Assembly: GCA_021775615.1 (NCBI GenBank)
Contig: JAJFHL010000094.1
Span: 1-45,817 of the forward strand
Direction of reading: 5' to 3'
Length of the DNA stretch: 45,817 bases
DNA from: Hyphomicrobiales bacterium
Lineage (GTDB): Bacteria > Pseudomonadota > Alphaproteobacteria > Rhizobiales > JAJFHB01
In this document: positions 1 to 7,901 of the stretch, piece by piece
Numbering within the stretch: position 1 is the stretch's first letter
Layout: every line of letters begins with the position of its first letter
Notes under the pieces: model-generated
Database searches by the model: none
Seen by the model: only the letters and a program-made list of their open reading frames with translations
Told to the model about the DNA's origin: nothing
Made by a program: the position numbers and the translations under genes

Positions 1-516
1 TTGCGGAATCCTGTACCCGTTGGCCAGAAGCCACACCTCAAGGCTGCGGCTTTCCTTCGCCGACAGTATGGTCACGTCATACTCGCCGACCGCATATTCC
101 ACTTCTATGCTTACCCCCAACGAATTCGCCGTCCTGATCCGCTCATCATCTCCAAGCGGCGCCGGAAGGTCCCGGGCGCAACTGCCGAAATCGGGATACT
201 CCACCAGACGAGGCGCTGTATAGGCGTCGATACGGTCAATCAGCTCGGGCTCGCGCACCGCGATCCGGTCCCGGTCGAGCACCGCGGGCACCGGAACCAC
301 CATGGCGAATTCACTTGGATCGCCGCGATAGTCGTTGGCCATGGTGATCGTCGTCTCATTGCCATCGCGGGCGATAACGACCTTGGAAACCTTGTTGAAC
401 AGGTCCGCGTCGGTGTTTGCCAGATAGAAGCCGCAAAATGCCTGAGCGTACGATGTGAGTGCCACAAACAAGACCACGAAGGTCAACAGGCGCGAAAATG
501 GGTATCTGATCAGCAT
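1..516 (-). CDS. DUF2330 domain protein, exported (3' end cut by window edge)
   Basis: The minus-strand frame is open from an ATG at 516 to the window edge (172 codons, no stop reached). The product begins with a signal peptide (hydrophobic stretch, cleavage likely after SYAQA) followed by FCGFYLANTDADLFNKVSK. It continues with VVIARDGNETTITMANDYRGD and FAMVVPVPAVL, the characteristic start of DUF2330 proteins, whose function is unknown. A GGGGGTGAG sequence directly before the ATG is the likely ribosome binding site. It lies 47 bp downstream of the cyclase-like gene on the same strand and may be cotranscribed with it. The frame shows no sign of decay; it is partial only because the window ends. 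It probably acts in the periplasm or at the outer membrane. Confidence 0.75.
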   Translation of the reverse strand, partial: MLIRYPFSRLLTFVVLFVALTSYAQAFCGFYLANTDADLFNKVSKVVIARDGNETTITMANDYRGDPSEFAMVVPVPAVLDRDRIAVREPELIDRIDAYTAPRLVEYPDFGSCARDLPAPLGDDERIRTANSLGVSIEVEYAVGEYDVTILSAKESRSLEVWLLANGYRIPQ

Positions 517-563
517 CTCACCCCCGTTGCGGACGCGGCCTAAGCCATTTATGAGTCCATGGC

Positions 564-2414
564 CTAACGCTCGCGCAAAACATACATGCGAAACTCACCA
601 TAATTCTTCGCCAGGGCAACGATGCCCACATAGTCGCAGTCGATCTCGTGACTGCCGCACAGAGCCAGCGCAGCAGCCATCGGTTCGGTCACATAGACCG
701 CTCCCGGCGGGGTCACCGGTTCGATCCGCGCCACCTTGGTGACATGGGAACCGAAAAAGGACGGTTCATCCCTGATGAAGTCGGTGCCGTGGAAGATCGG
801 CCCGAAGTGCCCTCCGAGGCGGAAGCTCAATTTGGAGCCGGTTTCGGAATCCTTGAAGTCCGCCTCATTGAACACGTTCTGGATCGCCAGTGCGCACCGT
901 GCAGCAGCCAACGCGCCCTCAAACACCACATAAACCGCATCACCGAAGCTGTTCTTGTAGAGCACGTTCTTGTCGTAAGAACGAAGAACATCCGAGATTT
1001 TCGACATTATGGTGTTGTTGAACTGGGCGATCTCTTCTTCCTTCAGCTCGCTGTAGCCTTCAACATCGCCGTAAAGGATTGCGTGCGGAAAACGCTCCGG
1101 CACGTCCGGGATCGCCACGTCCCATTTTATCTTCGAACGCGACTTGGTCCCGCCCTCGATCTGGATGATGTCCGCGTCAAAGCCAAGCTCGGACCACATG
1201 TCGACGCTCCCATCGGTCCCGACGCCCTTGGTCGAAGCGCCGTCGAACACCGCGATCATGCGGGGGTCTGTATCGAGGTTGCGTGCCCGCAATGCGGCCA
1301 GACCCATCGCAAACTGGGCACCGTAGAGAAACAGGCTTTCATCACCCAGAAACGCACCGTCAGTCGCATAGATCACCGAAGCGGTCCCGCGTTCCGCGCC
1401 CTTTGTGCACCAGTCGAGGCAATCGTAGAACCGCTCGACCCACTCCTGGCCGGCCGGCCGGACCGACGTCTTTATGAACTCGACACTGTCGAATGGGAGA
1501 ACCACATGCAGGTCGATATCGCGTTCCCGGCAAGCTTCGGCGAACAGAATGTCCGATCCCGCGGCGAGCGACCCGAACGCAAATCCGATGTCGCCTTTGT
1601 CGAGATACCGGCCGATCTGATCGCGGACCACCACTTCCTGGTCGGCGGGAAAGCGGCCGGCGCCTCCGGGGGGCGAGATGATATGGCCCGCATAGTACAT
1701 CACCCGCGGCACATCGATCAGCTCGAGCACATCCGGCTCAAGCTCGTTTGCCTGGCAGATGTAGCGCAACTGTTTGCGCGTCGTGGCGCGGGTCGCAGAT
1801 CCCGCGGCGCTGTATGTGCCGGCCCGCCACAACTCAAGCGTTGCCCTTTTCACGTCGCCGATGACGAGCGAGGCCTCTGCCATGGAAACAGCTCGGAAGT
1901 ATCCGTCCAACTCGCCGTCCGGCATCTCTTCGGCGCAGGCGGCGAAGACTTTCTGAGCCCATTCCGCGGCCTCGGCCTTGTCGCCGGCAAGGAGATGCAG
2001 CGTCGCCGCATTGACCGCCGGCCACGGGCCGCCGTGGCGTTGGTAGACGGCCCCGTAAGCCTCCGCCGCAACCGCAAGCGCCATCTGCCGCACGTCCGGA
2101 CTGGACTTAAGCGCCTGGTCCTTCAGGATACGTGCGTAGAGGCCCTGAGCCTTGCTGTCGCTCCGTTCGTCCATGCGGTAGTCGGAATAAAGCTGCAAGG
2201 CGCGCCTGGTTCCGCCACTACGCGCCACGGCCCAGACGTGATGATAGGTGATGACGGAGAAATCGTAGTTGCCGGGGTTGGTGCCCAGCAACAGACTGTC
2301 TGCCGCGTACTGCCTGAGCAGCCGCTTGGCCAGATCAGCGGTTTCCAGGAAGGCACCGCGTTCACTCAGGCTCTCCAGCTGCGACACCGGAGAGCCGGCA
2401 TGCTGTTCCAGCAT
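564..2414 (-). CDS. TPR / SLOG-like / class III adenylate-guanylate cyclase-like signalling protein
   Basis: 616 aa from the ATG at 2414; the frame stays open upstream to 2621, but the extra 69 residues look non-coding. Residues 1-230 are helical and Ala-rich, like the TPR (DUF4071, TRAFs-binding) N-terminus of related proteins. The middle begins GHIISPPGGAGRFP and contains FGSLAAGSDILFAEA and HVVLPFD, resembling a Rossmann-type SLOG-like nucleotide-sensing domain. The last ~190 residues form a class III cyclase fold. Both metal-binding Asp positions are present (ILYGDVEGYS; NSFGDAVYVVF). The transition-state Asn position reads Thr in SHVTKVARIEP, while the Arg is kept, so activity may be weak or absent. 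No membrane segment is seen, so it is probably cytoplasmic. It lies 220 bp downstream of the VWA gene on the same strand. Domain assignment is by motif; substrate and activity are unknown. Confidence 0.75.
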   Translation of the reverse strand: MLEQHAGSPVSQLESLSERGAFLETADLAKRLLRQYAADSLLLGTNPGNYDFSVITYHHVWAVARSGGTRRALQLYSDYRMDERSDSKAQGLYARILKDQALKSSPDVRQMALAVAAEAYGAVYQRHGGPWPAVNAATLHLLAGDKAEAAEWAQKVFAACAEEMPDGELDGYFRAVSMAEASLVIGDVKRATLELWRAGTYSAAGSATRATTRKQLRYICQANELEPDVLELIDVPRVMYYAGHIISPPGGAGRFPADQEVVVRDQIGRYLDKGDIGFAFGSLAAGSDILFAEACRERDIDLHVVLPFDSVEFIKTSVRPAGQEWVERFYDCLDWCTKGAERGTASVIYATDGAFLGDESLFLYGAQFAMGLAALRARNLDTDPRMIAVFDGASTKGVGTDGSVDMWSELGFDADIIQIEGGTKSRSKIKWDVAIPDVPERFPHAILYGDVEGYSELKEEEIAQFNNTIMSKISDVLRSYDKNVLYKNSFGDAVYVVFEGALAAARCALAIQNVFNEADFKDSETGSKLSFRLGGHFGPIFHGTDFIRDEPSFFGSHVTKVARIEPVTPPGAVYVTEPMAAALALCGSHEIDCDYVGIVALAKNYGEFRMYVLRER

Positions 2415-2634
2415 ATTTTCAGAACTCGTCGTCCAACACTGACCACCCCCGAATTGGTCTTCTGTCCTACAGTGATTTAGAGAATGTGTCACAGCGTTGC
2501 GTCGTCGCAAGCCGCGTGCGTTCACGAAAACGTGAGCGCATGGCCAGCGCATTGAGACCTCAACAGCGAGATCAAAACGAAGCGCGCCCCAGAGGAGGGG
2601 GCACGCCACGCTCATGACCATCGCCTTGCGGTCG

Positions 2635-4785
2635 TCAGCGGTTTTGGGGATCGACCGACTTGGCCAGCCGCACCAGGCTCACGAACTCGCTTCGGTAACC
2701 GAAGGCGTCCTTGCTTCTCGCGCCTGAGGCGATGCGGATGATCTCGTCGTAAGAAAACTCGACCAGATGGGCATTGCCGCGCAGCTTCTGGCCGAAAGCC
2801 GCAACACTTGCCGCAAACCGCATGTCATCGGAAAGCGTATCCACATCCGCCTGCAACAGGGCCGAGGTGATCGGCAGGGTCAGAAGCTTGCTCGTCTTCT
2901 CGCCCGGCAGCTTGTAGCGCATCTTGAGGAAAGCGAACTCGTTTGTGGCGTTCTCCGGTTTTTCTTCGGCATCGGTGTCCGATGACTGGTAGCGCAGGTC
3001 GTCGATGAACTTGTTGACGGCGCTGGCCGGGGTCAGCTCATAAATGGCCGTCACCGTGTGACCCGATCCGATATCGCCGGCATCGACCTTGTCATTGTTG
3101 AAGTCTTCCCGGTTGAGGGCCCGCGTCTCATATCCGATCAGCCGGTATTCGGCGATCTGGGCCGGATTGAATTCCACCTGGATCTTTACGTCCGTGGCGA
3201 TCGGGAAAAGCGTTGAGCCGGCCTCTTCAACCAGAACCTTCTGAGCCTCGCGCAGGCTGTCGATATAGGCCGCGTTGCCATTGCCGTTCTGGGCTAGAAC
3301 CTGCATCAGGTGGTCGTTGTAATTGCCCTGGCCGAAACCGAGGATCGAGAGGTAGACGCCGCTCTTGCGCTTGGTCCCGATATAGTTCTTGAGCTGGTCC
3401 GTGTCGGAGATCCCGACATTGAAATCGCCGTCGGTGGCCAGGATCACCCGGTTGATGCCGTCCTTGTCGAATTCCTGTTCGGCCAGCGCATAGGCCTGGC
3501 GGATGCCCTGTGCGCCCGCTGTCGACCCGCCGGACTGCAGCTTGTCGAGGGCGGCCAGGATCTTGGACTTCTCGGATACCTTGGTTGGTTCCAGCACGGT
3601 GCCGGCATTGCCCGCATAGGTGACAATCGAGACCGTGTCGTCCGCCTCAAGCGTGTCCACCAGCAGGCGGAAGGCACTCTTGAGCAAGGGCAGCTTGTCC
3701 TGCGACTGCATCGAGCCGGAAACATCGATCAGGAACACCAGGTTGGAGCGCGGCTTTTCTGCCCTGACGATCTCATGGCCCTTGATGCCGATATGCATCA
3801 GGAGCGTGTTCTCGTTCCACGGTGTCGGATAGACCGCAACACTCGGCTTGAACGGGTCGGCCGCCGTGTCGGCGCCGGGATAGTCATAGGAGAAGTAATT
3901 GATCATCTCTTCGACACGCACCGCATTCCGGTCCGGCATGGCGCCGTTTTCTAGATTGCGCCTGACGAAGGAATAGGACGCGGTGTCGACATCGATGGAG
4001 AAAGTGGAGACGGGCTCCTGCGCGACACGCTTGACCGGGTTATCGGTCGTCGCCTCGTGCCGGTCGCGGTTCTCTTCTGCAGGTTGGATGATTTGAGGCT
4101 GTACGGTTCGCTCCCTTTGACCTTTGAGGGCCAGGGTCTGTTCAACGCTGCGCCGTGCATATAGACGCGGTTGGTCCGAGGGAGATGGGGCGGGCGAGCG
4201 TGTGAAGAGGCCGATTATGCCATCTGCTTCGCTCTCGCCCACCGGAGCCGGTTCGTTGGCGGTAACATCCAACCGTTTCTTCGGCTTGGGGGGCGGGGGA
4301 GGCAGTGTCGCAACTTCATCGGCAGCGAACTGCTCTGTCGCGGGCTGCTCCGCACCGGCGGTCGGCTGACTTACTGTACCGTCTGTTCTCGTATCGGGCT
4401 TGGCGGTCAACCGGCCCACTGGCTTGGGATCTTCGTTCTTTTCCTGCCGCTGCTCCTCGGTGCTTCTTTCCGTTGTAATCGTCGTCGGGGGCGAAAACGT
4501 TCCGTCGGTGTCATTCCAGATCAGATGCGTCGCCACCGGCAACGCCACCAGGCTCGCCGCCACTGTGCCCATCAAAATGCGCTTGTCCATGATCCACTCC
4601 CATGGTGTTCGGGTGAAAGTGGTCTTAAGACGCGCGCCTTGTTCAGATCCTTGGGCCTCGGTCGAAGTTTTTTTTCCAGCTTCCTCAAAAGCCATCATGG
4701 CGGTCTGCAAGGCGGCCGACCGCGCCTCGCCTGAGGGCTCGGGAACCTCGATGTCTTTCAGGGCTTTGAGGTCTTTATCGTCCAT
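2635..4785 (-). CDS. Membrane-anchored von Willebrand factor type A protein (YfbK-like, DUF3520)
   Basis: 716 aa. Residues 1-65 are soluble and probably cytoplasmic, 68-88 form one transmembrane segment (ILMGTVAASLVALPVATHLI), and 90-255 are a long low-complexity linker with a PPPPPPKPKK run. A YfbK-type N-terminal module (VSTFSIDVDTASYSFVRRNL) sits at about 259-303. The VWA domain starts near 346 with a complete MIDAS DVSGS at 354-358, a STAG Thr near 422 and ATDGD near 450-454, so it should bind a divalent metal. The C-terminus (AAFGQKLRG, IRIASGARSKDAFGYRSEFV) matches DUF3520. Its ATG is 2 bp after the stop of the ECF sigma gene, so the two are surely one operon. The cytoplasmic N-terminal segment plus TM, encoded next to a sigma factor, is laid out like an anti-sigma factor; that role is inference. 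Confidence 0.88.
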   Translation of the reverse strand: MDDKDLKALKDIEVPEPSGEARSAALQTAMMAFEEAGKKTSTEAQGSEQGARLKTTFTRTPWEWIMDKRILMGTVAASLVALPVATHLIWNDTDGTFSPPTTITTERSTEEQRQEKNEDPKPVGRLTAKPDTRTDGTVSQPTAGAEQPATEQFAADEVATLPPPPPKPKKRLDVTANEPAPVGESEADGIIGLFTRSPAPSPSDQPRLYARRSVEQTLALKGQRERTVQPQIIQPAEENRDRHEATTDNPVKRVAQEPVSTFSIDVDTASYSFVRRNLENGAMPDRNAVRVEEMINYFSYDYPGADTAADPFKPSVAVYPTPWNENTLLMHIGIKGHEIVRAEKPRSNLVFLIDVSGSMQSQDKLPLLKSAFRLLVDTLEADDTVSIVTYAGNAGTVLEPTKVSEKSKILAALDKLQSGGSTAGAQGIRQAYALAEQEFDKDGINRVILATDGDFNVGISDTDQLKNYIGTKRKSGVYLSILGFGQGNYNDHLMQVLAQNGNGNAAYIDSLREAQKVLVEEAGSTLFPIATDVKIQVEFNPAQIAEYRLIGYETRALNREDFNNDKVDAGDIGSGHTVTAIYELTPASAVNKFIDDLRYQSSDTDAEEKPENATNEFAFLKMRYKLPGEKTSKLLTLPITSALLQADVDTLSDDMRFAASVAAFGQKLRGNAHLVEFSYDEIIRIASGARSKDAFGYRSEFVSLVRLAKSVDPQNR

Positions 4786-4787
4786 CT

Positions 4788-5321
4788 CTAACCTTCCAGC
4801 ATGCCTTTAAGCCGCTTCTTCGCTTCATGGATGTGCCAGGAGACGGTGCTCTCGGCGCAGTCCATGATGTCGGCTGCCTGCTTGTGGTTCATCTCTTCGC
4901 CGAAGATCAGCATGACCGCGTCACGCTGTTTGTCGGGCAGTTGGTGGACCATGGTCCACAGTTGATTCTGCGTCATCTCGGTTTCCATATCGGGCACGAA
5001 TTCGGTCTCGGTGACGAGCGCCAAGGCGGCGACATTCTGTACTCGCCGCTGGCGCGAACGCTGATGATCGCGCACCGCGTTGAGCGTCACCCTGTAAAGC
5101 CAGCTCGAAAACGCCGACGTACCCTTAAATCCTCGGATCGCGTGCCCCAGCTTCACGCACACGTCCTGAGCAATGTCTTCCGCATCGCTCTGATCGCCGC
5201 ACCATTTGTAGGCGACACGAAACACGGTCGAGTAGTAGCGCTCGACAAGGCGTGAGAAAGCCTCGGTATCGCCGCTCCTCGCGCGATCGATCAGACCATG
5301 GTCGGTTTGCTCATGCATCAC
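4788..5321 (-). CDS. ECF-type RNA polymerase sigma factor
   Basis: 177 aa, the normal size for an extracytoplasmic-function sigma factor. Region 2 is seen around residues 25-90, with YYSTVFRVAYKWCGDQSDAEDIAQDVCVKLG and FSSWLYRVTLNAVRDHQRSRQRR (core-binding and -10 recognition helices). Region 4 lies at about 120-172 (LPDKQRDAVMLIFGEEMNHKQAADIMDCAESTVSWHIHEAKKRL), a helix-turn-helix for the -35 element. Regions 1 and 3 are absent, as expected. It is the first gene of a tight operon with the VWA protein (2-bp gap), the likely regulator or partner. The stress or signal it answers to cannot be read from the sequence. I could not identify a convincing autoregulated promoter upstream of 5321. Confidence 0.93.
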   Translation of the reverse strand: MMHEQTDHGLIDRARSGDTEAFSRLVERYYSTVFRVAYKWCGDQSDAEDIAQDVCVKLGHAIRGFKGTSAFSSWLYRVTLNAVRDHQRSRQRRVQNVAALALVTETEFVPDMETEMTQNQLWTMVHQLPDKQRDAVMLIFGEEMNHKQAADIMDCAESTVSWHIHEAKKRLKGMLEG

Positions 5322-5387
5322 ATTTGACCGTAAGACGGCGTGGTTCGAGATATCCTTGGGGCCGGGAACATTAAAAATATGGGGGCA

Positions 5388-5414
5388 GGGGGCGTGGAAT
5401 GCACGAACGCCCCC
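5388..5414 (-). terminator. GC-rich hairpin after the flavodoxin-like gene
   Basis: GGGGGCGT at 5388-5395 pairs with ACGCCCCC at 5407-5414 (8 bp, 11-nt loop), overlapping the stop codon of the flavodoxin-like gene. Reading on the minus strand, a T run (complement of AAAAAT, 5373-5378) follows about 10 nt beyond the stem. It is therefore at best a weak intrinsic terminator, sitting between this gene and the sigma-factor operon. Confidence 0.4.
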
Positions 5415-5881
5415 TAAAACACGCCGGCTTCAAGTCCCGCAGCCACCAACGTACCCAGTTCTTCGCACTGGCCGATGAACGCTTCGTCCCATTCGCCGCG
5501 GCAGATCAGCGGATCCTGTATGGCCCGCCACCGAAGGCCCGTGACAATGGTTTCGACACCGCGCCGCGTCCCTGTTCCGTCCATCCCGGCGCGGATATAG
5601 AGCGCATAGGGCAGGCCCTGTTTCTCTTCAAGGCAGGGATAATAGATACGGTCGAAGAAATCCTTCAGCGCGCCGGACATATAGCCAAGATTTTCCGTTG
5701 TGCCCAAGATGATCGCCTCAGCCACCATGACATCCGCCGGCCCGGTATCGAAAGGCGACCGGCAAACAACATCGATCCCCGAAACATCTTCATGTTGTGC
5801 GCCCAGCAAAACCGCATCACGCAGCCGCTGCGTGTTGGGGGAGGGCACATGGCCGACAATCAGAAGGTGCTTTATGGACAT
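5414..5881 (-). CDS. Flavodoxin-family NAD(P)H-dependent oxidoreductase-like protein
   Basis: 155 aa. The N-terminus HLLIVGHVPSPNTQRLRDAVLLGA is a flavodoxin-type first strand and phosphate-binding loop (P-S-P-N-T). ADVMVAEAIILGTTENLGYMSG is the typical second FMN-contact region (I-I-L-G-T-x-E-N). KDFFDRIYYPC is the helix that follows in NAD(P)H-dependent FMN reductases. It probably binds FMN non-covalently in the cytoplasm; donor and acceptor are not identifiable. It stands alone, upstream of the ECF operon on the same strand and divergent from the amidase. The start at 5881 is the only good Met before the first beta strand. Confidence 0.8.
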   Translation of the reverse strand: MSIKHLLIVGHVPSPNTQRLRDAVLLGAQHEDVSGIDVVCRSPFDTGPADVMVAEAIILGTTENLGYMSGALKDFFDRIYYPCLEEKQGLPYALYIRAGMDGTGTRRGVETIVTGLRWRAIQDPLICRGEWDEAFIGQCEELGTLVAAGLEAGVF

Positions 5882-6077
5882 AGTGGCCTACGCAGGAAAA
5901 GAGGACTGCTGCTGCCACTATTACCGATTTCCACAAAGACGCAATGCGTTCGCTCACAGGTCGGCCGGCGTGGATTTTGGAAACGCAGATACCGGACCTC
6001 CTTTGCACGTGATCTAATGCGCTTTGCGCGGTGCGGAACTCTGGTTGCGCGCAGTGGGTTAAACCAAGTCCGAGGGC

Positions 6078-7586
6078 ATGATGACCATCCGGCGTCCAGA
6101 TGCAAAAGAACTGCAGCAGGCGGGAAGTGAGCTTGGCCTCACTCTCAGCGACGATGACAGTGTCTCATTTCTGGGTCTGATGCAGGGACTTTTCGATGCC
6201 TACGATGCCGTGGAGGGCATGGCGGAGCCATTGCCGCCGGTGAAGTATCCACGCACACCCGGTCAAAGGCCGGGCCCTGAAGACAACCCATTCGGCGCGT
6301 GGGCGGTAAAGACGAAAATCAAGGGCGCAACCAGCGGGAAACTGGCTGGCAAGACTGTGGCGATAAAGGACAATGTCTGCGTTGCCGGCGTGCCGATGCA
6401 CAACGGATCAACCATTCTCGAAGGCTATGTGCCGGAGATGGACGCGACAATCGTCACCCGGCTTCTTGATGCGGGGGCGGAAATTCATGGGAAGGCTGTA
6501 TGCGAGTATTACTGTGCATCCGGCGGCAGTCACACCTCGGCATCCGGCCCGGTCGATAATCCGGCGGTTCCCGGTCACAATGCCGGGGGCTCGTCATCTG
6601 GTTCCACCGCGCTGGTTGCCGGCGGCATCGTTGATATGGCAACCGGCGGCGATCAAGGTGGGTCAATTCGTATTCCAGCCTCGTTCTGCGGCGTCGTCGG
6701 CATCAAGCCCACGCATGGGTTGGTTCCCTACACCGGCATCTTCGCGGTTGAGCTCACAGTGGATCACGCGGGCCCAATCACACGCACGGTTGCGGACAAT
6801 GCCCTCATGCTTGAAGTGATGGCCGGTCCAGATGGTCTCGACCCAAGGCAAACGGGAGCACCCGCACAGCCTTACACGCAAGCACTGTCAATGGGATCAG
6901 GTCGGCTTCGGGTCGGTATTGTAACGGAAGGATTTGCCCAGCCCGGCGCGGAGGCCGAGATCGAAATGCGTATCAGGGAAGTTGGTGATGCGCTTCAGAA
7001 ATCCGGCACCACTGTCGAAGAGGTCTCAATCCCGCTCCATGCTGCGGGCGCTGCGATCTGGACGCCAATCTTTCTGGAAGGCGCCACTGAACTGATGATG
7101 CGGCAGAACGCCTATGGCACCAATATGAAAGGTGTTTTTCTGGAGAGTATGCTGGATGCCCATGCCCGCTGGCGGGACCGGGCAGACGAGCTGTCGGAAA
7201 CGCTGAAACTCGGCATCTTGATGGGACATTACATGTCTTCGCGCCACAGGGGGCGGTTCTATGGAAAAGCGCAGAACCTGAACCGCCTTTTGACAGCCGC
7301 ATATGATGATGCCCTGGCCAAGTTCGATGTGCTCTTGATGCCGACGACACCCATGGCCACCAACCCTCTCCCCGGACCTCACGCCAGCCGCGAAGAAGTG
7401 GTCGAACGTGCTTTTGCGATGATCCCCAACACGGCGCCTTCCTGTGCAACCGGTCACCCGGGAATTTCCGTACCGGCCGGCAAGACATCCGATGGACGGC
7501 CGATTGGAGCAATGTTCATCGCCCGGCACTTCGACGAGATGTCGCTTTACCGCGTGGCTGCCATCGTCGAACGGCTGTTTCGGTAG
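6078..7586 (+). CDS. Amidase, amidase-signature family (enantioselective-amidase-like)
   Basis: 502 aa hydrolase that should convert carboxamides to carboxylic acid and ammonia in the cytoplasm. The Ser-cisSer-Lys triad is complete: K97 in VAIKDN, S172 in GGSSSG, and nucleophile S196 in GGDQGGSIR. These are one residue off the positions I recall for the Rhodococcus nitrile-pathway amidase (K96/S171/S195). The N-terminus also looks like that subfamily (LGLTLSDDD... PPVKYPRTPGQRP), which carries an extra helical N-terminal domain of about 90 residues. The start is ATG ATG at 6078/6081, preceded by CCGAGGGC. No nitrile hydratase gene is next to it. The physiological amide is unknown. Confidence 0.92.
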   Translation: MMTIRRPDAKELQQAGSELGLTLSDDDSVSFLGLMQGLFDAYDAVEGMAEPLPPVKYPRTPGQRPGPEDNPFGAWAVKTKIKGATSGKLAGKTVAIKDNVCVAGVPMHNGSTILEGYVPEMDATIVTRLLDAGAEIHGKAVCEYYCASGGSHTSASGPVDNPAVPGHNAGGSSSGSTALVAGGIVDMATGGDQGGSIRIPASFCGVVGIKPTHGLVPYTGIFAVELTVDHAGPITRTVADNALMLEVMAGPDGLDPRQTGAPAQPYTQALSMGSGRLRVGIVTEGFAQPGAEAEIEMRIREVGDALQKSGTTVEEVSIPLHAAGAAIWTPIFLEGATELMMRQNAYGTNMKGVFLESMLDAHARWRDRADELSETLKLGILMGHYMSSRHRGRFYGKAQNLNRLLTAAYDDALAKFDVLLMPTTPMATNPLPGPHASREEVVERAFAMIPNTAPSCATGHPGISVPAGKTSDGRPIGAMFIARHFDEMSLYRVAAIVERLFR

Positions 7587-7607
7587 GTATCGCTCTGGCA
7601 CCGACCA

Positions 7608-7870
7608 AGACCCTTTCTTCTTCTTGCGGAAACGCTTGATGGCGCCAAATCGGTTCACTCGGCAAGGCGCGGTGCGCCGTTCGATGCGGTGCATCGGGCA
7701 AGCGCCGCAACGCTGACAACGGACCGATTTGGCCCACCGAAGGCCGGGTTTTCACGCCTACTGACCGCGTTACGGCCCACTTGTGGTCAGCCAGACCACG
7801 GCGTGAACCGTGCCTTGTCGGCAGACGTGAAAACCCGGTCAAGTGATTCCGTAAGAAGAAGAAAGAGTCT
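7608..7870. repeat. Nested long inverted-repeat element between convergent genes
   Basis: This 263-bp segment fills most of the 315-bp gap between the amidase and pentapeptide genes. The outer arms 7613-7639 and 7839-7865 match as inverted repeats at 24 of 27 positions (CTTTCTTCTTCTT / AAGAAGAAGAAAG ends) and extend imperfectly to 7608/7870. A second pair, 7659-7673 and 7807-7821, matches 12 of 15 on the same symmetry axis (about 7739). Each half also has its own inverted pair: 7644-7654 with 7723-7733 (11/11), and 7744-7756 with 7826-7838 (13/13). The right half contains a small hairpin GTGGTC-AGCCA-GACCAC (7783-7799). No ORF of note lies inside. It could act as a bidirectional terminator, or be a MITE/BIME-like mobile repeat. 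Confidence 0.8.
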
Positions 7871-7901
7871 AGCAGTCGAGGACAGTGTCGCTCCGTTAGC
7901 G

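Noticed and set aside
648-2480. 610-codon plus-strand open frame
   Set aside because: Lies antisense to the cyclase-like gene; its translation is Arg/His-rich with no domain, typical of the mirror frame in GC-rich DNA.
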